Below, piece after piece: positions 23,601 to 35,479 of a stretch of 64,000 nucleotides of DNA. A program made the translations under genes and the position numbers. Numbering within the stretch: the stretch's first letter is position 1; each line of letters opens with the position of its first letter. The DNA lies in contig JACAAK010000011.1 of the NCBI GenBank assembly GCA_025093985.1, forward strand, positions 1,550,001 to 1,614,000, in the 5' to 3' direction. Under the pieces are notes generated by a model. It saw only the letters and a program-made list of their open reading frames with translations. It made no database searches and was not told the DNA's origin. This stretch comes from Calvatia gigantea (Eukaryota; Basidiomycota; Agaricomycetes; Agaricales; Lycoperdaceae).

Positions 23601-24103
23601 GTGCGGCAGGTGGGGCCGGAGCGGAACAGAAACCGCAGTGGTGGGCTGAGGCCCTTACACTTGGGCATTTGGAGACGAGGATGTATGCGGCGAAGATGTT
23701 GGATAGTCCGGTTGAGTATAAGCAAGCGTTGTTGGCGTATGCGAGGAGGTTGGCGGATGAAGGGTTTAGGTGGAAGGCGGAGGAGTTGATTAGGGAGTTG
23801 TTTGGGCCGGTTTATTGGTGCGTCGTTTCCCTTGTCCCTGTCGTCCCACTCTTTTTGATATAGTAACTTTTGATATAGGCGGCCTGGAAGGGACGATACT
23901 GGTGGCTGGACGCCGACTGTTGCGGGGATGGCGAAGAGGGACTTGTTGAAGGAGGTCTTGTCGATATTTGGTGCGCTTTTTTTGTTTGCTTTTCTTTTGA
24001 GGATCGCTGATGTGTAATATACTGAATAGCGAGGAGCAAAACACTGGCGAAATTGGGTGTAGACTGGCAGGATACGCTGAAGAAGGCTGTTAATGATGAT
24101 TGA
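20620..24103 (+). CDS. HIR1: Histone transcription regulator HIR1 (HIRA homologue)
   Basis: Twelve exons: 20,620-20,942, 20,999-21,084, 21,134-21,226, 21,286-21,478, 21,531-21,672, 21,726-21,904, 21,969-22,816, 22,896-23,046, 23,104-23,202, 23,257-23,817, 23,879-23,970 and 24,030-24,103, joined in frame to 946 aa. The N-terminal WD40 propeller shows IFSVHVHPDGSRIATGGLD, VRWAHSGRWLASGSDDEIV, GFVKGVCWDPVGEFLATQS and LSWSPDGAHITASNA. A Ser-rich linker with a B-domain-like region (about residues 390-450) follows, then the C-terminal Hira domain with GSVIVYSPNGRR, WWAEALTLGHLETRM and AYARRLADEGFRWKAEELI. HIR1 is a subunit of the HIR complex, a replication-independent H3/H4 chaperone. All introns are 49-79 nt with clear GT...AG ends. 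Confidence 0.95.
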
Positions 24104-24549
24104 GCTTGGGGTGGTCCCGTACTTGTAGCCTAGATGCAGGGACACTGAGGACCCGAACGCTTCCACCAGTTTTTTACTTTACTCCGACACCGTTGCCCGT
24201 CTTTCCCTGCTGTTAAATGTGTACCGTACTTTGTGACTTATTTTTTCGCAGATAACTTTGGATGTTGAACCTGTACTCCTGACCCAACTTAGCGAGATAG
24301 GCCTATAAGAGGTTTACTTGACCCTGAATGGGGAACTGCATTTGCCCAACCAGAGTCAGACCTGCGCTCACCCATCCCTACCCACCCCCTTAGTCTTCCG
24401 GATCTGCTTGTTTTGCCTTTTTCAAACGAAGCTTGTTGATTTTGTTTTGCAGGGGCTGACGCATCACATCGGTGGCATTTATCACGTGCCCAGCTTAAGG
24501 GCCTTGCAGTTGCCTGCCTCGTCCTGTGCATCAGTTTCGATCCTCAAGC
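24104..24549 (+). other. Intergenic, upstream of F-box gene C
   Basis: No gene is seen. It is the 3' flank of HIR1 and the presumed promoter of F-box copy C. Unlike copies B, D and G, copy C has no nuclease-like gene upstream. Confidence 0.5.
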
Positions 24550-26174
24550 ATGTTCAGGATGCGCCGTCCTTCAATTTTGGTGGATTTTTGTAAATCAACT
24601 TTTGCTCCCTTGTTTCGGTTTCTGGATCTCCTACGACTGCCCGGTGCTAGTCGCACAACTAACATCTCTGACCTGCCAGAAGAATTATTATGTGAGGTAT
24701 TCCTATACCTTGATTGTTATAGTATCCTCGTTATGAAACAGGTACGTCTCTCATCGAGCCCCAGCGACTTGTCTAACGACTCAAAGGCTTGTAAAGCATT
24801 CTACCAGACAACTAAATCACGCCAGCTATGGTATAACTTCATGAAAGAACTGCAAGCTGGACGGGTTCGAAGGCCAGAGGAACCCCTAGAAGAATATTCC
24901 ACTGGAGAGCTTGAGGAATGGGTCTTGCGTCGGCTCCGAGCGCAAGCACAGTGTAATTCGTTGATACCCTCCGCCACGCACCAGCTTCCGTTGAATGACT
25001 TTGGGTCTGGCGCTTTCGCTTATTCCTGTATTCTGCCCGGTGGAAGGTGGCTGGTTGTACTCACCCTGTCTGACAAAGTCTACTCAATTGATCTCGACGC
25101 TCCACGACTTAAAGCATACCCTCTATTCAAACTGGGTTCCTACACCAAGGAAGGCCGGCTGGATGGGCTAGCCGAATGCTGCCACTGGGTGGATGACAAC
25201 AAATCTCGACTCTCCTTTCGGATGGGTTTTTGCGGGGCAATGCTGACGTCAGGATCAGGCCGTGGGTTGCTCCCGATTACGAAGGGCAGCACTGATTCAA
25301 ACATTCATAGGTTTTACGTTCACGCGCATCGTGCTCTTCCAGGTTGAACTCAAAGGACATGGACCTGATGCTACCTTGGTTGCCGAGCCGCTGGCATCTA
25401 TGAGAAGCGTTGGCGTAGGAACAAGGCCCCAGATATGCCTGAACGCGGAATATTTTGTTGAGTTTCTCTGCCGCGCCCGCAACCTTGATGACGTGAGAAC
25501 TACTTCGAACCATTTACGATCATATCGTTATCGCGCAGATGGAACACCTCAGGAAGATGTTATGCCCTTTGTGCTGCCCATTGAGAGTTTCCGTTGCCGT
25601 GAGTGGCATGCTAACCAGGAGCGAACAACCAATTAATTAATTCAAGTACATGGACTTCATACCCAATAATCGAATCGTTGCTTTCGATGCCCGCGGCCTC
25701 CAGATCTTCACTATTTCACCATCTGAAAACGATGTCCAACACACCATCTCATTGCTCCACACCATTCCTACACCTACACCTTTATCTTTTTCGTGTTTGT
25801 ATCGAACCCCACAATCTACGTTCAAAATGGTGGTATTCGGCGACGACGAGGTGAGAGGTGTTGAGATTCCAGACTGGGATCCCTCTGCTACGATCATCAC
25901 GAAACTGGGTCATCAAAAATATCACTGGAAAACGGGTGCCAGAGCTGCCGTTGGGCTTTCGACGGGTATAGTTGCCCACAAAGACGGGTCGATGGACCTT
26001 ATATCATATTCATGGGGAAATGAGAAAGGGGTCACATTTGGCCGCAGGACCCATCCTACTGGGTTTGAATTTTTGAAATCTGTATTGCTATCGGAAGATC
26101 TCGCCCGGATCATTGTAAATCACCGGGAGGGTACCATACTTTTTGAGCTAGATAGCGAGAAAGTATTTCCGTAA
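24550..26174 (+). pseudogene. F-box protein C (nearly intact, one frameshift)
   Basis: Starts at an ATG (MFRMRRPSILVDF) and shows the F-box (ISDLPEELLCEVFLYLDCYS), intron 1 (GTACGT at about 24,742), the body YSCILPGGRWLVVLTLSDKV, CHWVDDNKSRLSFRMGFCG, intron 2 (about 25,261-25,309), then VLFQVELKGHGPDATLVAEP, intron 3 (about 25,592-25,650) and MDFIPNNRIVAFDARGLQIF to the stop. Compared with copy D, the exon end before intron 3 has one extra base (GTTTCCGTTGCC against GCTTCATCGCC), so splicing at the conserved sites shifts the last exon out of frame. If a different donor is used the gene could still be expressed, so the pseudogene label is tentative. Copy D is its closest relative and shares 3' flank. 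Confidence 0.6.
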
Positions 26175-26389
26175 GCTTTCCCCTAATCCATCTACGAACA
26201 TGCGATGACAATCACTTTTGAGCTCGTGATGTGAAAACAAAGCACCCATGAAGATGACGAGCCTCATGCCATACCGTTCGTCTCCCCCAGTCGTTTTGGT
26301 CACCCTGCCGAAGATCTGAATTTCACCGTTTCTTGAACCCTAAAGAGTATTTTTTCATGCAGCAGCTTCATGTACTCCAGCTCCCAGAC

Positions 26390-26490
26390 CCTACAATTGG
26401 AGGTCATCAACTCGTGCTCACCTCTTTCCCATTCGATATCTTGTATCAAATTATCACAGAGATGGGTTGTGTAGTCGCATATGCTCCCAA
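26390..26490 (+). pseudogene. F-box remnant I
   Basis: GGHQLVLTSFPFDILYQIITE matches the start of copies F, H and J (GDQxLVITSLPFDILSQI). Only this first-exon piece remains. It stands in the 3' flank of F-box copy C. Confidence 0.6.
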
Positions 26491-27143
26491 CCCTGGTCCT
26501 AGGCACGTAAGATCTTCACGTAGCCACAAAGATTCAGTGAATCAGGTACAAACTCAATCTATATACGCCAATGATCTTGGATCTTACACAATCCTGTCAA
26601 GAATCACAAAATTACGCCCGCGCGTCGTCGAAAGGTCGTGGGTAGGGTTTGGGTTTGATCAATCTGCCTCCCTTACTTCACCCTTGGTGCTTATGCATTT
26701 AATCCATAGCACGGTTTGTACTCTGTAGCTAATTGCTGGATAGCCCGTTCGAGTTCTGCCCGAGAATACATCTTCAGTGAATCCGGATTAGATGGGTTAT
26801 TCCACGAAGGCGGTGTAAAGACTCCCGGAATCAAGGCAACAAGTTGAAGCGGGTCTGGAAACAATGAGAGGTCCTTACCAACCTCCACCCAGCAGAGAAC
26901 GACTGGTGGTGCCCTACCTGTGGCGCGCGGACTCTTGCAATCTAGATGGGCATGTACTCGGGGCAGAGGTATATTGTCCAACTCAAAGAGTACGAAACAT
27001 AAGATTACCAAGTATTGCATACAATGGATTTTTAGATTGAAAGAACGGCTGACATTTGGTTTGGCAGCCGCACAGGCGGACAGGAAGTTGGGGCAAAATA
27101 TTCATTGTGCTGTGGAGATCGGACGGCACCTGACACTGAAAAG
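26491..27143. other. No confident gene; open minus-strand frame of 109 codons at 26,691-27,020
   Basis: A minus-strand frame contains RAPPVVLCWVEVGKDLSLFP and YSRAELERAIQQLATEYKP and could be the remnant of a coding exon, but I cannot link it to a family. Its start is not an obvious ATG context and no conserved partner is seen elsewhere in the window. Confidence 0.3.
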
Positions 27144-27940
27144 TGTCATGTACGCGTCCTCCTCCCACTACTCCACTTCACCGACGACGCCTTTCACTTC
27201 CGAGAACGATGACCAAGACACCGACCCGAAATCCCATTTCCGACCAAATCCCATTTCCGAGCCATCCAGAAGTCCGGATCATACACAATTTCCTAATTCG
27301 GAAGTCCCGACCACGGAAGCTCCAACCTCCGAACTCCACCTCGCCCGCCTGTACTTCTCGTTTCCGACTCTAAAAAACTTACGGACCGCTTTTCTATTCA
27401 CTTATTATACTCTTTCTACATTCCTCATAATTTAGAACCTCATAGAATGAGCTTCCGGCCCGTTTTCATCCCCGCTAGTATGTTTTTCTTTGTTCTCTCT
27501 CTAAAATTTACATTCTACTCTTTGTAATTTGGGCGCACAGCCCACCATTCTCCTCTATAAAAACCTGTATACTTTGTTGTAGTCAGGTAGCTACGAATTA
27601 GCCAAGTTTCGCCTCGAAGTCTCTGTCTCTAGTTATTTCTCTAATCTATTTCTTGCTTTCTCTCTTCTCTCTCTCGTCTCGACACCGAATCGCCACGCTA
27701 TCGTAAACGCCGCCTTCCGAACGTTCAGTAATCGCTCTCGACACCTTTCCGGACCCTTATCGTATCGTTCCGAGCCTTCGGAACAGAATTATTCATCGTT
27801 CCGTTGTCTGATCATTTTCGTGATCTCCACTCCTACCCGCTCTTTCCAACCCAATCCCTTTGGTCAAGAACAACGTCGGACGGACGCCGACGTGCTCGTG
27901 CACCTAGCCGTAATCTCCCTCTTCAGTGCCGGTGTGTTCA
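27144..27940 (+). mobile_element. Probable solo LTR, about 797 bp
   Basis: Starts TGTCATG, ends GTTCA and is bracketed by AAAAG (27,139-27,143) and TAAAG (27,941-27,945), one mismatch in a putative 5-bp target duplication. It contains CTATAAAAACC near 27,556 and then a CT-rich run, the usual U3/R/U5 look. The right border falls where homology to the 3' ends of the nuclease-like genes begins. It resembles in layout, but not in sequence, the LTR at 36,123. Confidence 0.45.
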
Positions 27941-30330
27941 TAAAGATTGTGAGAAGAAGGGGTGCAGGAACGACCATCTACATGGAGATCAGACGATGTC
28001 ATTGCAGAAGAACAGGGTTTCTTTACTTACCCAGGTAGTTAGCACAAATGTGGGGTCTCTAACGGTTTCTACGTCATTTCCTTTGAGAACAACCTCATTG
28101 GTGTGATAACAAACACGGCTGGTTTCCGTGCATTCAACGAGCCCAAAAAGCCATGTCGTGCCCGTTGAAAGTGCAAACTTTTGAATGCTTTGCTGGTTTT
28201 TGCAGCTGAAGTGGCTATGACATTCCATTTGAGAGGTTTCATACAGCATTACGGGAGGCAAAACATACGCGGCAACGCACTGTCCAATAGCTTGAGCGAG
28301 GTGATCGGTGAGTTGCGTCTTGGTTTGTTCGTGGCATCTTGTTTCTGCGTTAAAAGTCTCCTCTTTATTTCAGGGTTTGATTTATTGATACTTTCCTCCT
28401 GGGGTGATCAAACAAATAGTCTGTGCAGTGAAGATAGTCGAGTTGGAACGAAATGGACGCACCCCATCGCGGGAAGAACTTGGGACATTGGTCTCGCAAT
28501 CTGGGTTGCCAGTTTTGGGGTCAATGTTAGCCAACCCCCCGAATAGGATTCGTTCAACTTCCTCCTCTGATTCCGATGTCCCACCTGAAACATCACTTGT
28601 CAGGCAAGTGTCAAGAACAAAGGCAATGTCGCCTTGTGCGGGAGAATCGCTCTCCTCGTCGCCGGAAATATCCTTGGCCTCTAAATCCTCTGAGACATGA
28701 GAACTGCATGAGCGTTGGCATGTCACAAAAGTATATCAGATTCACCTTCAAAATCCATGGTACATCGCTTGGACTCGATGAAGAAAACATCATGTTTGAA
28801 TTCGCCGACCAGTGCGCGATCGGAAACTTGTTCATATGCTTCGTTAAGCATTTCATTGAATTCAGAATAAGAGTATTTTCTGTAAATGAAACCTGGTTCT
28901 AGTGGTTAGGATCCCAATGTTTAAAATAGGTGGAAACACACATTCACGGGCCAAACTTCGCTTCTCCATGTCCGAATTTGGAATCGACGCAGTAATTTGG
29001 GGTTGACTTGTAACAGTAGCGTAATCGACAATTCCTGTGAGAAATGTCGTATAGGAAACTTGTCTACTGTCTACAATGGCGGTATGCTTGATACACACTG
29101 GCTGAGACTTTGCACTCAAACGAGAAAGCCATACCTCCTTGTTAAAGAGGAAATAATGTGTTTCCGCGAGCTGCACGGAAATCTCGTTGAGGTGTACATC
29201 AATGACTGCTTGGGACGATTTTTCCGACTAGTGGATTGAGGTAGGGGGCATAAAGATGTTAGGTCAAAAAGTGTCGAAGAGCCGGGACATACTGGCGAGA
29301 CATTCTTCTTCATAGCCGATGTCAACCTTGTCTGAAGGGCTACAAGATCGGCGTCCGCCCTCGCAGGGTACATAAATTCCTGAGGGAAACGTGCAGCTTC
29401 GATCTTGGAGAGTATAGAACTAAATGGTGTGGAAACAACCGTTACACCCAATCTCTTGATGTCGTTGGAATTCATGCGGGACAATGGGATCAGCTTGCCA
29501 AGGGATCATCAGCATATATTGGTACCCGGAGGCTTGTTGACGTACCGCGATTTTATCAACGATCAACTCCTGACCCCAGCTAATACTGTCAAGGACAGAA
29601 GCAAAAAAGGCAGGATTTGATTGAAGTCGTTTCATCGCAAATTTGAAGTGGGATAGTTCCTCCGTGCTCCAGCTGGTACTATTCGTGACCCTATCGAGTA
29701 TGAAGTTCCGGAATTTGGACATGACTTTTGCAGCACTCCTTTTTATTTGCGTTGGCGATTGCTTCTAAAAACAGTGCGGATATAGGACGCTTGTCGGTAG
29801 CGCGTGGATCGCTGCCTGCGATGGCAAGTTTGGGGGCCTTCTTCAAGACGTTGGGGCGTTGTTGAAAAGGCACTAAGAGAGCGTTCAAGTTCTATGAGTA
29901 TTCCAGAATTGAGATGGTTGCCGGCTTTCCTGGGCGTCGCGCACCCCCGTCTTCTATCCGAAGGTCCTGTGTGCTCTCCACTAGTTGTGCTACGGACAAA
30001 ATATCGGCGTGTGCACATTTTTATGATACCGGTAACACTCACCAATTTCTGTCTCGGAATTGTCGTCACTAACACCAGGAGCTGAGGATTCTGGGGCTTG
30101 TCTATCGTATCAGCCTGGGGTAACCATATACGGTGGGTTCGGCAATTACTCAGAGGGGATCCTGCCTGTGGGTCTTCTCCCCGGTTCTGTGCTATGCCTG
30201 ACGGAGTAAACGAAATTACTGTTGTTCTGTCTGGATGAGGTGGGTGGGGTCCTTACGAAGTGATTTTCCACCAACACGACCCAATCCCTTCATAGCGGAG
30301 GACGCTAGGTAGGCGTTTGACTTCGAAGGG
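27941..30330 (-). pseudogene. Nuclease-like family gene N2 (frameshifted)
   Basis: Same exon order as N1. N-terminal exon with GGKSLR, intron near 30,260-30,210, a Pro/Asn-rich exon, RATDKRPISALFLEAIANAN, KFRNFILDRVTNST, FFASVLDSISWGQ, intron (GTACGT near 29,545), then LIPLSRMNSNDIKRLGVTVV, AARFPQEFMYPARADADLVA, EVWLSRLSAKSQPVCIKHTA, SYTTFLTGIVDYATVTSQPQ, HDVFFIESKR, an acidic linker with SESEEEVERILFG, SIQKFALSTGTTWLFGLVEC and DPTFVLTTWV. A frameshift near 29,735 separates NANKKE from VMSKFRN, so the copy looks dead. It is head-to-head with F-box copy D; its 3' end is interrupted by the LTR-like insert at 27,144-27,940. Confidence 0.6.
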
Positions 30331-31054
30331 CTTAGGATACGAGTTTGGGAATCGTGTACTTACCTTCGCCGGTTTCCTTGGATTGGCGTGCAACACCTGG
30401 AATAATTGGTGCTACCTTAGTCTTTGGGGTAGAATCAGAGAGCGGAAACGTTGACAGGGACGACTTATCGTCAGCTTCTTGTGCAGTCCTTTAATACGAA
30501 TTAGTCGATCTAAAGGTCATGATAATGACCCAGAAATATGGGTCGCTTTACTGGGGATAGTGCTGATAATCGCGAGTGCAACGAGGCAGAGAACTGTCCC
30601 GATCTATCGCAATGAGCACATTGGTGGCTCAATGGGTCCGTGATTTCTCAGCGCTCAGCTCTCAGGTTCGAAGTGTATAGCGTCCGACTCAGGGTCAACA
30701 TTCTTGTCCGCAGCCAGATAGTGGAATAAGGAGTGATTGGGAGAGGTGGTCTAGGCCTATCCTTCTTGGCTCACCCCGTCTGCGATGGCATCAGATTACC
30801 TACGTCGCACTCTTGGGTAGATTAATGATACTTGGGTGATGGGGAGGGTTTTGAGGAATTTAAGTATTCACTAAGGTTCAGCGTTTCAACGCTTGAGCGG
30901 TCAATGAATATTAATGAGATATTCGACGGACGAGAGAGGATGTCGGTAAGGGCCGACAAAGCTTTGTCACGTGTCACACTTGTGAGGAGCTGCGTCACTT
31001 AACGTTTTCTTGCCCAACTTGGATCCCGACCACCAACCGTCTAGTTGATTTAGG
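30331..31054. promoter_or_regulatory. Divergent intergenic region between N2 and F-box copy D
   Basis: About 0.7 kb between the 5' ends. No gene seen. It is not obviously similar to the N1/B and N3/G intergenic regions except at its edges, so this pair may have diverged or been rebuilt. Confidence 0.35.
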
Positions 31055-32672
31055 ATGCTCCTTCCTTCAATTTTGACTCGATTTCATCAACTAATTCTTG
31101 TTCTTCTGTCCAGATTTCTGGATATTCTGCGACTGCATGACGTTGCTTGTGCAAATAGCATCTCTGGACCTGCCAGAAGAGTTGTTATGTGAGGTATTCC
31201 TCCACTTTGATGGTGATAGTATTCTCGCTATGAAACAAGTACGCTTCATATTGAACTCCAACAGTTCGTCTAATGACTCAAAGACTTGTAAAGCATTCTA
31301 CCGGATAACAAAATCACGCCAACTCTGGTGCAAGCTCGTGAAAGAGCTGCAAGCTGAACACGTTCAAAAGCCAGAGGAACCTTCAGAAGAATATTCCACT
31401 GCAGAACTAGAAAAATGGGTTTTGCGTCGGCTGCGAGCGCGAGCGCAGTATAATTCGTTAACACCTCCCGCTACACACCAGGTTCCATTGAATAATTTCG
31501 GGTCTGGCGCTTTCGCTTATTCCTGCATTCTGCCTGGTGGAAGATGGCTGGTCGTACTCACGCTATGTGGGACAGTCTACTCGATTGACCTTGATGCCCC
31601 GCAACTCAGAGCACACCCTCTATTTGAGCCAGGAACCTACACCAAAGAAGGCCGGCCGGACGAGTTGGGCGAATGTTGCTATTGGGTTGACAACAGCAAA
31701 CCTCGACTTTCCTTTCGGATGGGCCTTTGCGGGTCAATGCTGACGTCTGGATCGGGCCGTGGGTTGTTCTCGATTATGAAGGACGGTGCTGATTTAGACA
31801 TCCACAGGTTTTACGTTCACACGTATTGTGCTCTTCCAGGTTGAGCTCAGAGGACATGGACCTGATGCTACCTTGGTTGCTGAGCTACTCGCGTCTATGA
31901 GAAGCGTTGGCGTAGGAACAAGGCCTCAGGTATGCATGAATGAGGAATATTTTGTTGAGTTTCTCTGTTGCGCCCGCAGGGATGGTGGCGAGAGGACTAC
32001 ATCATACCATTTACGGTCATATCGTTATCGCGTGGATGGAACACCTCAAGAAGATGTTATGCCCTTTGTGCTGGCCATTGAGAGCTTCATCGCCGTGAGT
32101 GGCATGCTAACCGGGAGCGAACAACCAATTAATTAATTCAAGTACATGGACTTCATATCCAATAATCGAATCGTTGTTTTTGATGCCCGTGGCCTCCAGA
32201 TCTTCGCTATTTCACCATCTGAAAACGATGTCCAACACACCATCTCATTGCTCCACACCATTCCGACACCTAGGCCATTGTCTTTTTCGCGGTTGTATCA
32301 GACCCCGCAATCGACGTTCAAGATGGTGGTATTCGGCGACGACGAGGTGAGAGGTGTTAGAGATTCCAGACCGGGAACCCCTCTGCTACGATCATCACGA
32401 AACTGGGTCATCAAGGGTATCACTGGAAGACGGGTGCCAGAGCTGCCGTTGGGCTTTCGATGGGTATAGTTGCCCACAAAGACGGGTCGATGGAGCTTCT
32501 GTCATACTCGTGGGGAAATGAAAAGGGGATCACGTTTGGTCGTAGGACCCATCCTACTGGGTTTGAATTTTTGAAATCTGTATTGCTATCGGAAGATCTC
32601 GCCCGGATCATTGTAAATCATCGGGATGGCACCATGCTTTTTGAGCTAGATAGCGAGAAAGTATTTCCGTAA
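31055..32672 (+). pseudogene. F-box protein D (two frameshifts)
   Basis: Closest relative of copy C. The ATG at 31,055 corresponds to that of copy C, but an extra G near 31,165 (ATCTCTGGACCTGCC against ATCTCTGACCTGCC) shifts the frame before the F-box (LPEELLCEVFLHFDGDSI). An extra A near 32,360 (GGTGTTAGAGATTCC) breaks the last exon. The body, YSCILPGGRWLVVLTLCGTV, CYWVDNSKPRLSFRMGLCG and FGRRTHPTGFEFLKSVLLS, is otherwise well preserved and the three introns are at the family positions. It lies divergent to N2. Confidence 0.75.
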
Positions 32673-33999
32673 GCTTTCCCCTAATCCATTTACGAATATG
32701 CGATGATAACCATTTCTGAGTACTTGTGATGCCAAACAAAGCACCAGGTTTTTCTGAACAAGCCAAGGCATTTCCCGCTGGCATGAAGGTGATAAGCTTC
32801 ATGCCATAACGTCATGTCGGTAGACCGATGATAGTCGAACCGACTTTGGCCACCATGAAGCGTTGGTAAGATAGGATTCGTTACCTCGGATATTCATCCC
32901 TGGACTCGATCTGCACACAATATACCGCTCGTCTCTCCCAGTCGTTTGGCCATCTTGCCGAAGATCTGAATTTCGCCCTTTCTTGCACCCTAGAAAGTAT
33001 TCCTCATGCAGCACTTCCATAGGTTCTAATCCCCAGATCTGCCGCATGCGACAGCCTTCCTGTGCTGCCTAGGTCAATGACGCCGCGTAACGACTTTAGC
33101 ACACCTTTCGCTACCTTGCTGTTCTGATTCTGAAAGTTTTTCCTGGCCTGGGTTTCACTTACAATTACAAACTACGTTGTTCTCAGAAGTTTTTTTAAGG
33201 AATTACAGAAGTAAGAGAATCCATTCCGAGATAGTGTGGACAACCTACACCCAAAACGTATCACCCGCGAGTCAGGGTCGATACTGTCTCCTCCCCTTCG
33301 ACATTCAGCATCCATTTATCCGCTTTAGCGCCCTGGACCAGGATGTACTATCCCGCAATTTTTGCATATCGCCAGCCAGTTCGCCACCCCCATAACGAAA
33401 GGAGGTGGCGTTGTGCCGGCGATGTCTTGCAATCTGCCTCAAAAAGTGTCGAACAGTGGGAAGCAAGTCTGGGATTTATATTTGTATACCGTTACTCGTC
33501 ACACGTCACCCTTTGTGCGGTCATTTGGGTGTTTGAACTTGTGTCACTCCCCTCTAAGGGTCGAGGGACGTCAGGGTACCTGGGTCGTCACTTCATCCAC
33601 GCCATTCCCGTGGGTTTACAAAGGGGCCGCCAACCCTGAAGCTTTTCTCCATGCTCCAAGACCGTCCAAGGCTCCAAGGAATTAGGAAACCCTGCGCCCG
33701 ACCAACCTGTTCTCTTTTCCCGTATTGTGTGATATTGAGGTCTTTCTTAGCATGTCTCATACGGGTACTACTCTCAGCGCTGGCCGACCTCTTGATGAAA
33801 GTTAGATGGCCGTGTCTATGCGCAAACTTCCATCGTCTCTGTGATCATGATTACTTGGCTTTTGCCGGTACGGCGTGTCCGATCTCAATGTTGCGTGCGA
33901 GCTTTTCCGCATTGAATTGGTGTGTTACCACATCGATACCCACTGGCTTGCGTACCAAGACCGCCGTAGGGCCGCAAGTGTTTCATCGACGGCGATATA
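32673..33999. other. 3' flank shared with copy C, then gene-free DNA
   Basis: From 32,673 to about 33,060 the sequence matches the 3' flank of F-box copy C (26,175-26,400), which shows that C and D were duplicated with their flanks; the version here is longer. A minus-strand frame at 32,799-33,047 containing SYLTNASWWPKSVRL is open but unrecognised. From 33,060 to 34,000 I see nothing assignable. Confidence 0.45.
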
Positions 34000-34349
34000 T
34001 AAGTATTCAAGAATCAAGAGACCGAAACGACACAGGAAACTCTGAGTTATTGATTGTCACACTTTTCTCATCGTTCGTTGATCAGGATGGAATCATTCTC
34101 GCCAAAGATGGATCCTATCGACAGGTGCGTAGTGGTGAGTTGTGTCTGACTCTGAACTTGTTGGTAACTTAGGTGTTTACACTCAACAGTGCACGCGCTC
34201 AGGTAGGCGATCCGCGCAACGACACGGATACTGTCGCGAAGATTGACAATTTCGTACATAGTTCATAGGTCTCACATTGAATTGGGGACTCTATGGCCTA
34301 CTAATCGCTCAAACTTGTGAGTTGCCTCACGATGGTGCAAACCTTACTC

Positions 34350-35420
34350 ACGGACTTTTTCAGTCAGTTACTATGCGACTTTCCCTTACGACGCCCGAAT
34401 CAACAAAGTCATAGCCTATTCAGTGTTCTCGTTGGAGACCCTTCAGACGGCTCTCTTGACACACGACACGTATCTTAGCTTTGTGCTGAATTTTGGAAAT
34501 GCTGAATTTTTAGAACTTATTGGGTTTTTATGGCTGGCTGTTCCGGTGCTCTGTGGCATAGGCGAGTACCATCACTAATATCCAATATTCAGTCCACCTG
34601 AAAGTGCGTCCCCTGATAGTTGGGTGGATAGCGGAAATGTTTTATGCATACCGTATCTATAAGGTTTCAGGATCCCGGAGGGTCAGCGGGATTATTGTGG
34701 TGGTACGCGAGCCAATTAGATCAACATGAATCCGAGGACTTACTAGGTACTCTCTAGTTATCCTTTGTCCAGTTAGCTTCCGCCATTGCTGAAGGAGTGC
34801 GAGCACGTTCTGTTCAGAATCTTGTCGTGTTTCGAGGAAACGAAAAACCAAAGGCCAATACCCGTCATTGTACTTCCACCTACCTCCTGGTACTGCAGTT
34901 CACCTCACACCGAAATCTAGGTCTGGTCAGTTTCAATGACTACGTGCGATATAATAATCGCTGTCGTAATGACATACTATGTCCGTTCGCCCGTTGAAGT
35001 GTCATTGTTCATCCCATTTTCTGATGGACTTCTAGCTTGTGAAGCTCAAAAAAGAATTTCAACAGTCCCCGTACGTGATTCGAAAACTCATGATGCTAAC
35101 CGTAGAAACGGGAGCAGTAACAGGTAAGTCAGGAATACGATGCATATTGGAAGTAGTAACAAGCAGGAGGATAATCAGCTTTCGCCGCCGCCGGATCTGG
35201 TGCCCTCTTCGTTGGACTGCCCGAAAGCGAAACCTTTTATATTGGGGGCCTCATAATGGGCAAGCTCTATTCGAACTCTCTTATGCGGGTTTTGAACAGT
35301 CGAAATCGAACTGAATATACGGGGGATATTGTGACCTTACCTGTTTCATACGAGAGTTCTTCCGCCTCACGGCAGGACCGTCGGCCACGGAGCGACGGGG
35401 GGCAAAACTGTTAAGGAAGA
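34350..35420 (+). pseudogene. DUF6534-type membrane protein, pseudogene copy 2
   Basis: Blocks identical in order to copy 1: FPYDARINKVIAYSVFSLET, LLTHDTYLSFVLNFGNAEFL, FLWLAVPVLCGIG, MFYAYRIYKVSGSRR, KLMMLTVETGAVTG and a C-terminal LYSNSLMRVLNSR equivalent. It is slightly better preserved in the third block (GFLWLAVPVLCGI reads in one frame) but still has frameshifts. Confidence 0.8.
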
Positions 35421-35479
35421 GTCGAGGGGGGGGACAGTACTACCAGGCGTTTCGTCATGTCTGGGAGTTATTGTATGCA

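Noticed and set aside
23342..24166. 274-codon minus-strand frame antisense to HIR1
   Set aside because: Mirror frame of well-supported HIR1 exons; no domain, crosses several HIR1 introns.
26920..27435. 171-codon plus-strand frame
   Set aside because: Crosses the proposed LTR border; composition changes at the border and no domain is recognisable.
33651..34172. 173-codon plus-strand frame
   Set aside because: Runs across the edge of the segmental duplication, is not kept in the 8.2-kb copy and has no family features.
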